A stretch of DNA of 19,045 bases from CAG-877 sp963660495 (GTDB lineage Bacteria > Bacillota_I > Bacilli_A > RF39 > UBA660): assembly GCA_963660495.1 (NCBI GenBank), contig CAVKYO010000060.1:1-19045 (forward strand), read 5' to 3'. The position numbers and the translations under genes were made by a program. This document shows positions 16,178 to 19,045 of the stretch, piece after piece (the stretch's first letter is position 1; each line of letters opens with the position of its first letter). Below the pieces are notes generated by a model. The model was not told the DNA's origin and did no database searches. It saw only the letters and a program-made list of their open reading frames with translations.

Positions 16178-18076
16178 AGTAAAAGTAAGAAAAAAAAGAC
16201 TGTTAATAAGTTAGATGAAAAAGTTATTGAAAAAACTTTAGAAAAAGTTGTCGATAAAACTTTAGAAAAAGATGTTGATAAAGATAAAGACTTTGTAAGA
16301 CGAATTGATAAATATGATAATAAGAAGAAAGGTAATACTTTAGTTAATATTTTAGTTGTTCTTACTATTATTAGTTGTTTAGGTTATATCGCTTCTACAA
16401 TTATAAATATAGAGAATTTAAAAGATATTATTTTGGCTTTATTATTATTTTTATTTACGATGTTTTTTGTATCTGTTAGTATTACAAATCCTAGTAAAAA
16501 GAAAGGTACTAATATTTTAGCTTTATTAATACTTTTTATATATCAAGTTCTTGGCTCATTATTTTTATTTGATATTGTTAAGTTACCTACTATGAAGATT
16601 ATGGAGGACTTAGTTGGTAAAAGTTTAACGGGTGCTATTGAATGGACTACAGATAATAAAATATCTTTGGAACAAGAATATGAATATAGTGATTTAATTG
16701 ATGAGTATTATATTATTTATCAAGATGTTAAGGCTGGTACAAAGTTAAAGAATGTAAGTAAGGTTACTGTTTTAGTTAGTGAAGGTCCTAATCCTGAAAA
16801 GGAGATTATTTTATCTAATATGCTTGGCTGGGAAAGTGAAGATGTTTTAAAGTATATTGAGGAAAATCATTTAAGTAATGTTATAGTTGAGTTTGTTCAG
16901 TCTGAGGAAAAGGAAAATACTTTGATTGAGCAAAGTAAATCTGGTAATGTTAAAAGAAATGAAGAAATTAAACTTACTTTCTCATATGGTGAAGAAAGAG
17001 GTTACAGTGAAGTTAAGTTAGCTGATTTAACTAATAAGTCTAAGTTGGAAACAGAATTTTATTTAAAGAAATATGGTATTAAGTATGAATTAAGTTATGA
17101 TTTCTCTGATAAGATTAAGTCTGGTAATGTTATTAGTCAAAGTGTTAAAGCTGGTACTATGGTTTCTATTACGGGTGATACTATTACAACTGTTAATGTT
17201 GTTATTAGTAAGGGTAAGAAAATTATTATTCCTGATTTTACGAAGATGAGTGTTACTGAGGTAACTAATTGGATTATTAAGAATAAATTAAAAGTTGAAT
17301 TTAAGGATGCTTATGATGAAAGTGTAAAAGAAAATTCTGTTATTTCTTCAAGTCATACTAAAGGTGATGCGGTTGAAGAAGGAACTGTTATTACTATTAC
17401 TCTTTCTAAAGGAAAGTTAAAAATGCCTGAGTTTAAATCATTAAATGAGTTTAGAGAATGGGCTTCTAAATATAATATTAATTATGAGGAACAACATGAA
17501 TTTAGTAATGATGTTTCTGTAGGTGAAGTTATTAAATATTCTTATAATAAGGGTGATACTATTAAAAATGGTGATACTATTATTGTTACTATTTCTGATG
17601 GGGAAAAGGTATCTGTTCCTAATGTTAAAGGATTAAGTAAGAGTGATGCTACTAGTAAGTTAAAGAAGGCTTCATTAAATTATAGTTTTGTATATAAGTA
17701 TAGTGATAGTGTTGCGAAAGGTTATGTTATTAGTCAGTCTATTAGTTCTGGATCTGAGGTATCATCTGGTACTACTGTTACTGTTACTATAAGTAATGGT
17801 AAAGCTCCTAGTAAAAGTACTAATAATTCTGGTAATAATACTCCTGCTCCTACTCCTGTTTGTTATGAGGAAGAGTTTTATATTGCGACTGGTAGTACTG
17901 GGGCTCAAGTCTTAAGTGCTACTAAGTCTGGAAATCCTAAGTTTACTATTGTTGCTAGTTATGTTGATAGTTGTAGTAACGGGGACTCTGTTTCTGGTAC
18001 TGTATGTAATGCAAGTAGTTATGATTCAAAGAAACTATCTACTTGTAATACTATTAGTTTAACAATTGTAAAATAA
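16175..18076 (+). CDS. Membrane-anchored PASTA-repeat protein without a kinase domain
   Basis: This protein has 633 residues from the TTG start. A Lys/Glu-rich cytoplasmic head (1-53) contains I/L-E-K-T-L-E-K-V-V-D-K repeats, probably coiled coil. Three hydrophobic helices follow (about 55-77, 84-103 and 114-133). Then come five to six PASTA-like repeats of about 65-70 residues, each with the helix pattern and the V-I-S-Q-S-x-x-x-G then T-V-x-V-x-I-S-x-G ending. The last (VPNVKGLSKSDATSKL to TISNGKA) is the most canonical. A Ser/Asn/Pro linker leads to a tail of about 70 residues with four Cys. PASTA domains bind peptidoglycan fragments in Ser/Thr kinases and penicillin-binding proteins. Here neither a kinase nor a transpeptidase is present, so a wall-binding or sensing scaffold is likely. 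It is divergent from the polymer locus and has its own terminator. Confidence 0.85.
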   Translation: MSKSKKKKTVNKLDEKVIEKTLEKVVDKTLEKDVDKDKDFVRRIDKYDNKKKGNTLVNILVVLTIISCLGYIASTIINIENLKDIILALLLFLFTMFFVSVSITNPSKKKGTNILALLILFIYQVLGSLFLFDIVKLPTMKIMEDLVGKSLTGAIEWTTDNKISLEQEYEYSDLIDEYYIIYQDVKAGTKLKNVSKVTVLVSEGPNPEKEIILSNMLGWESEDVLKYIEENHLSNVIVEFVQSEEKENTLIEQSKSGNVKRNEEIKLTFSYGEERGYSEVKLADLTNKSKLETEFYLKKYGIKYELSYDFSDKIKSGNVISQSVKAGTMVSITGDTITTVNVVISKGKKIIIPDFTKMSVTEVTNWIIKNKLKVEFKDAYDESVKENSVISSSHTKGDAVEEGTVITITLSKGKLKMPEFKSLNEFREWASKYNINYEEQHEFSNDVSVGEVIKYSYNKGDTIKNGDTIIVTISDGEKVSVPNVKGLSKSDATSKLKKASLNYSFVYKYSDSVAKGYVISQSISSGSEVSSGTTVTVTISNGKAPSKSTNNSGNNTPAPTPVCYEEEFYIATGSTGAQVLSATKSGNPKFTIVASYVDSCSNGDSVSGTVCNASSYDSKKLSTCNTISLTIVK

Positions 18077-18127
18077 TTGTATTGGGAATGTTATATTTAT
18101 TTAAATTATTATTTTTATAAATGATAT

Positions 18128-18162
18128 AAAGAATTCATACTGTTTTATGGTATGAATTCTTT
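18128..18162 (+). terminator. Intrinsic terminator of the PASTA gene
   Basis: A perfect 13-bp stem (18128-18140 with 18150-18162, containing GAATTCATAC/GTATGAATTC) has a 9-base loop and is followed by ATTTTGG. It separates the PASTA gene from the toxin-like repeat array that begins about 20 bases later. Confidence 0.88.
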
Positions 18163-18174
18163 ATTTTGGTCATT

Positions 18175-18202
18175 TTGATTAATATTTTAGATAGTATATA
18201 AT
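18175..18202 (+). promoter_or_regulatory. Promoter of peptide gene copy 1
   Basis: TTGATT (18175-18180), a 16-bp spacer and TATAAT (18197-18202). The -35 lies outside the repeat unit and differs from the TTGCAT used by copies 2 and 3. Transcription would start near 18209, at the GGAACATTT element. Confidence 0.75.
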
Positions 18203-18231
18203 GCTTTTTGGAACATTTATTTTGAGTGTCG

Positions 18232-18257
18232 CCTCTATTTCTTTTTTAGAAAGGAGG
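18232..18257 (+). promoter_or_regulatory. Shine-Dalgarno-sequestering hairpin, copy 1
   Basis: CCTC (18232-18235) and TTTC (18238-18241) can pair with GAGG (18254-18257) and GAAA (18249-18252) across a T-rich loop, hiding most of the AAGGAGGT ribosome binding site of the peptide. The same fold exists in copy 2 (18620-18645). The CCTC arm is also complementary to GAGG near the mRNA 3' end, so the two pairings exclude each other. Confidence 0.55.
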
Positions 18258-18266
18258 TAGATATAT

Positions 18267-18359
18267 ATGAGGATTAGAACTTTTATTATAAAGGTTTTAA
18301 GATACACATGTATCATTTTATTACTCCTTACCTTACTGGTACTAGCAATAAAAAAATAG
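18267..18359 (+). CDS. 30-residue membrane peptide, candidate type I toxin (copy 1)
   Basis: ATG to TAG encode 30 residues: a basic N-terminal part (MRIRTFIIKVLR), a hydrophobic helix rich in Leu and Ile (about 13-28) and a final KK. AAGGAGGT stands nine bases from the ATG, a very strong ribosome binding site. The size, charge and single helix fit membrane-acting type I toxins, and the surrounding antisense promoter and folded mRNA support this. I do not recognise the sequence as Fst, TxpA, Ldr, Ibs, Hok or another named family. The last two sense codons and the stop (AAA AAA TAG) also form the U-tract and first stem base of the antisense terminator. A leader or signalling peptide is an alternative. 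Toxicity is inferred, not seen. Confidence 0.75.
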   Translation: MRIRTFIIKVLRYTCIILLLLTLLVLAIKK

Positions 18360-18380
18360 ACACTCTTAGTTAAGAGTGTC
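18359..18380 (-). terminator. Terminator of antisense RNA 1, overlapping the peptide stop codon
   Basis: GACACTCTT and AAGAGTGTC form a perfect stem of 9-10 bp (18359-18380). On the minus strand it is followed by TATTTTTTTA, made by the complement of the peptide's ATA AAA AAA TAG codons. On the plus strand there is no T run after it, so it should not stop the peptide mRNA. Confidence 0.8.
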
Positions 18381-18396
18381 AAACTCAAAAATTCTT

Positions 18397-18434
18397 GAGG
18401 TGACATTCACGCTAATTAAATGTTCCTCTTTTTT
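18397..18434 (+). terminator. Terminator of peptide mRNA copy 1
   Basis: GAGG-TG-ACATT (18397-18407) pairs with AATGT-T-CCTC (18419-18428) and is followed by six T residues. The same sequence can instead pair with the mRNA 5' end (18210-18235). Confidence 0.75.
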
Positions 18435-18462
18435 ATTATATGCAAGTTTCCTTGACATATTT

Positions 18463-18491
18463 ATATTAGCATAGTTTCTTTGTTTTTTCAA
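18463..18491 (-). promoter_or_regulatory. Antisense RNA promoter, copy 1
   Basis: TTGAAA (18491-18486), 17 bp, TAATAT (18468-18463) on the minus strand. The same elements with the same spacing stand at 18877-18849 in copy 2, although the spacer between them has changed, which supports function. Confidence 0.7.
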
Positions 18492-18561
18492 CGTTCTTTT
18501 GATGAGTTTAGAAATTTGAAAATTCACGTATTTTTTTATGATAATTTTATATTTTACTCAT

Positions 18562-18590
18562 TTGCATCAGTATTTTAGATAGTATATAAT
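18562..18590 (+). promoter_or_regulatory. Promoter of peptide gene copy 2
   Basis: TTGCAT (18562-18567), a 17-bp spacer and TATAAT (18585-18590). The sequence is the same as in copy 3. Confidence 0.8.
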
Positions 18591-18654
18591 GCTTTTTGGA
18601 ACATTTATTTTGAGTGTCGCCTCTATTTCTTTTTTAGAAAGGAGGTAGATATAT

Positions 18655-18747
18655 ATGAGAATTAGAACTTTTATTATAAAGGTTTTAAGATACACATGTA
18701 TCATTTTATTGCTCCTTACCTTACTGGTAATGACTATAAAAAAATAG
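18655..18747 (+). CDS. 30-residue membrane peptide, candidate type I toxin (copy 2)
   Basis: This encodes 30 residues, identical to copy 1 through residue 25. It then reads M-T-I-K-K in place of L-A-I-K-K. The other differences are silent (AGG/AGA for Arg2, TTA/TTG for Leu19). Leader, AAGGAGGT and ATG spacing are unchanged. The preserved reading frame, with silent changes before the C-terminal end, supports a translated peptide. The predicted helix and basic ends are as in copy 1. Confidence 0.75.
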   Translation: MRIRTFIIKVLRYTCIILLLLTLLVMTIKK

Positions 18748-18767
18748 ACACTCTTAAGTAGAGTGTC
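18747..18767 (-). terminator. Terminator of antisense RNA 2
   Basis: GACACTCT (18747-18754) and AGAGTGTC (18760-18767) pair around a 5-base loop. The minus-strand U-tract comes from the AAA AAA TAG end of the peptide gene. The loop differs from copy 1 while the stem is kept. Confidence 0.8.
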
Positions 18768-18782
18768 AACACAATCTTATTT

Positions 18783-18820
18783 GAGGCGACATTCACACTA
18801 TTTAAATGTTCCTCTTTTTT
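18783..18820 (+). terminator. Terminator of peptide mRNA copy 2
   Basis: GAGG-CG-ACATT (18783-18793) pairs with AATGT-T-CCTC (18805-18814) and is followed by six T residues. Its GAGGCGACA is exactly complementary to TGTCGCCTC in the leader (18615-18623). Confidence 0.75.
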
Positions 18821-18848
18821 ATTTTATGCAAGTTTCCTTGACATATTT

Positions 18849-18877
18849 ATATTAGCATATTTTGCTTGTTTTTTCAA
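18849..18877 (-). promoter_or_regulatory. Antisense RNA promoter, copy 2
   Basis: TTGAAA (18877-18872), 17 bp, TAATAT (18854-18849) on the minus strand, conserved with copy 1. Confidence 0.7.
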
Positions 18878-18947
18878 CGTTCTTTTGACAGATTTAAAAA
18901 TTTGAAAATTCACGTATTTTTTTATGATAATTTTATATTTTACTCAT

Positions 18948-18976
18948 TTGCATCAGTATTTTAGATAGTATATAAT
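18948..18976 (+). promoter_or_regulatory. Promoter of peptide gene copy 3
   Basis: TTGCAT (18948-18953), 17-bp spacer, TATAAT (18971-18976), as in copy 2. Confidence 0.8.
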
Positions 18977-19040
18977 GCTTTTTGGAACATTTATTTTGAG
19001 TGTCGCCTCTATTTCTTTTTTAGAAAGGAGGTAGATATAT

Positions 19041-19045
19041 ATGAG
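19041..19045 (+). CDS. Start of peptide copy 3, cut by the window end
   Basis: Only ATG and two further bases are present, preceded by the same leader and AAGGAGGT as in copies 1 and 2. The identity with the other copies up to this point makes a third peptide gene likely. Confidence 0.7.

Larger units (their letters stand above)
18350..18456 (-). ncRNA. Putative antisense RNA (antitoxin) to peptide copy 1
   Basis: The minus strand has TTGAAA (18491-18486), a 17-bp spacer and TAATAT (18468-18463), so a transcript would start near 18456. It would run toward the peptide gene and stop at the hairpin 18359-18380, giving about 105 nt with no ORF of note. It would be fully complementary to about 85 nt of the peptide mRNA 3' end. 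It also carries GGAACATTT and TGTCACCTC, nearly the same sequence as the peptide mRNA 5' leader. The ends are estimated from promoter and terminator positions. Confidence 0.65.
18738..18842 (-). ncRNA. Putative antisense RNA (antitoxin) to peptide copy 2
   Basis: The minus-strand promoter TTGAAA (18877-18872)/TAATAT (18854-18849) would start an RNA near 18842 that ends at the hairpin 18747-18767 and the U-tract beyond it. Its GGAACATTTA and TGTCGCCTC segments match the copy 2 mRNA leader (18598-18623) more closely than in copy 1. Ends are estimated. Confidence 0.65.
18183..19045 (+). repeat. Tandem array of a ~387-bp unit encoding a small hydrophobic peptide module
   Basis: Units start at 18183, 18571 and 18957 (periods 388 and 386 bp), each beginning TATTTTAGATAG. 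The third is cut by the window end. Promoter, Shine-Dalgarno, peptide gene, both hairpins and the reverse promoter are preserved in both full copies. Differences concentrate in the last codons of the peptide, the segment after its stop codon and the spacer before the next promoter. Unlike CRISPR repeats, these are long direct repeats with coding content. The number of copies beyond 19045 is unknown. Confidence 0.92.

Noticed and set aside
18179..18406. A 75-residue minus-strand ORF across the first repeat unit
   Set aside because: It runs antisense through the peptide gene and its leader, has no ribosome binding site, and starts inside the proposed mRNA terminator hairpin. It is a shadow of the peptide frame.
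18452..18480. Plus-strand promoter at TTGACA (18452-18457)
   Set aside because: The position 17 bp downstream reads TTTCTT, not a usable -10, and changes in copy 2 as well. The reverse-strand promoter in the same stretch is far better.
18183..19045. CRISPR-like array
   Set aside because: The repeats are about 387 bp long, contiguous and contain promoters and a coding frame. There are no short repeats with unique spacers and no cas genes.

Overview
This window is strongly AT-rich bacterial DNA. It has strong Shine-Dalgarno sequences (AGGAGG/GAGGTG type), TTGACA/TATAAT-type promoters and T-run hairpin terminators. Its proteins (TagG/TagH-type exporter, CDP-glycerol transferase family, PASTA repeats) point to a walled, low-GC Gram-positive lineage (Bacillota). 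Tryptophan is read from TGG and TGA acts as a stop, so this is the standard bacterial code and not a TGA=Trp mollicute. The species cannot be told from the sequence alone.

Bases 50-16027 hold a minus-strand locus for building, exporting and decorating a cell-surface polysaccharide or teichoic-acid-like polymer. In reading order (right to left) it contains: an O-antigen polymerase/ligase-like protein fused to a GT4 glycosyltransferase, followed by a zinc-ribbon/LRR membrane protein; a GT2, a GtrII-type membrane protein and a second GT2; the TagG-type permease and TagH-type ATPase, a fused GT32/GT-B glycosyltransferase and a shorter GT-B-like paralogue; an acyltransferase-3; a membrane-anchored SGNH/GDSL hydrolase; and a TagF-like transferase translationally coupled to an IspD/TarI-like cytidylyltransferase. 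The last gene appears frameshifted near its end. I see separate promoters for most blocks, so these are probably six transcription units. Between the SGNH gene and the TagF-like gene lies the decayed 3' end of another acyltransferase gene on the plus strand.

A divergent plus-strand gene (16175-18076) encodes a membrane protein with five or six PASTA-like repeats, no kinase domain and a Cys-rich tail. It ends in a clear terminator.

Immediately after it, from 18183 to the window end, is a tandem array with a period of about 387 bp (two full copies and the start of a third). Each unit has its own promoter, a strong Shine-Dalgarno, a 30-residue basic/hydrophobic single-helix peptide and an intrinsic terminator. 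Each complete unit also has an oppositely oriented promoter whose short transcript would overlap the 3' end of the peptide mRNA and stop at a second hairpin just downstream of the stop codon. The mRNA 5' and 3' ends are complementary, and the 5' CCTC can pair either with the Shine-Dalgarno or with the 3' end. This is the architecture of a type I toxin-antitoxin system. I do not recognise the peptide family, and this array is the best candidate here for an undescribed system.
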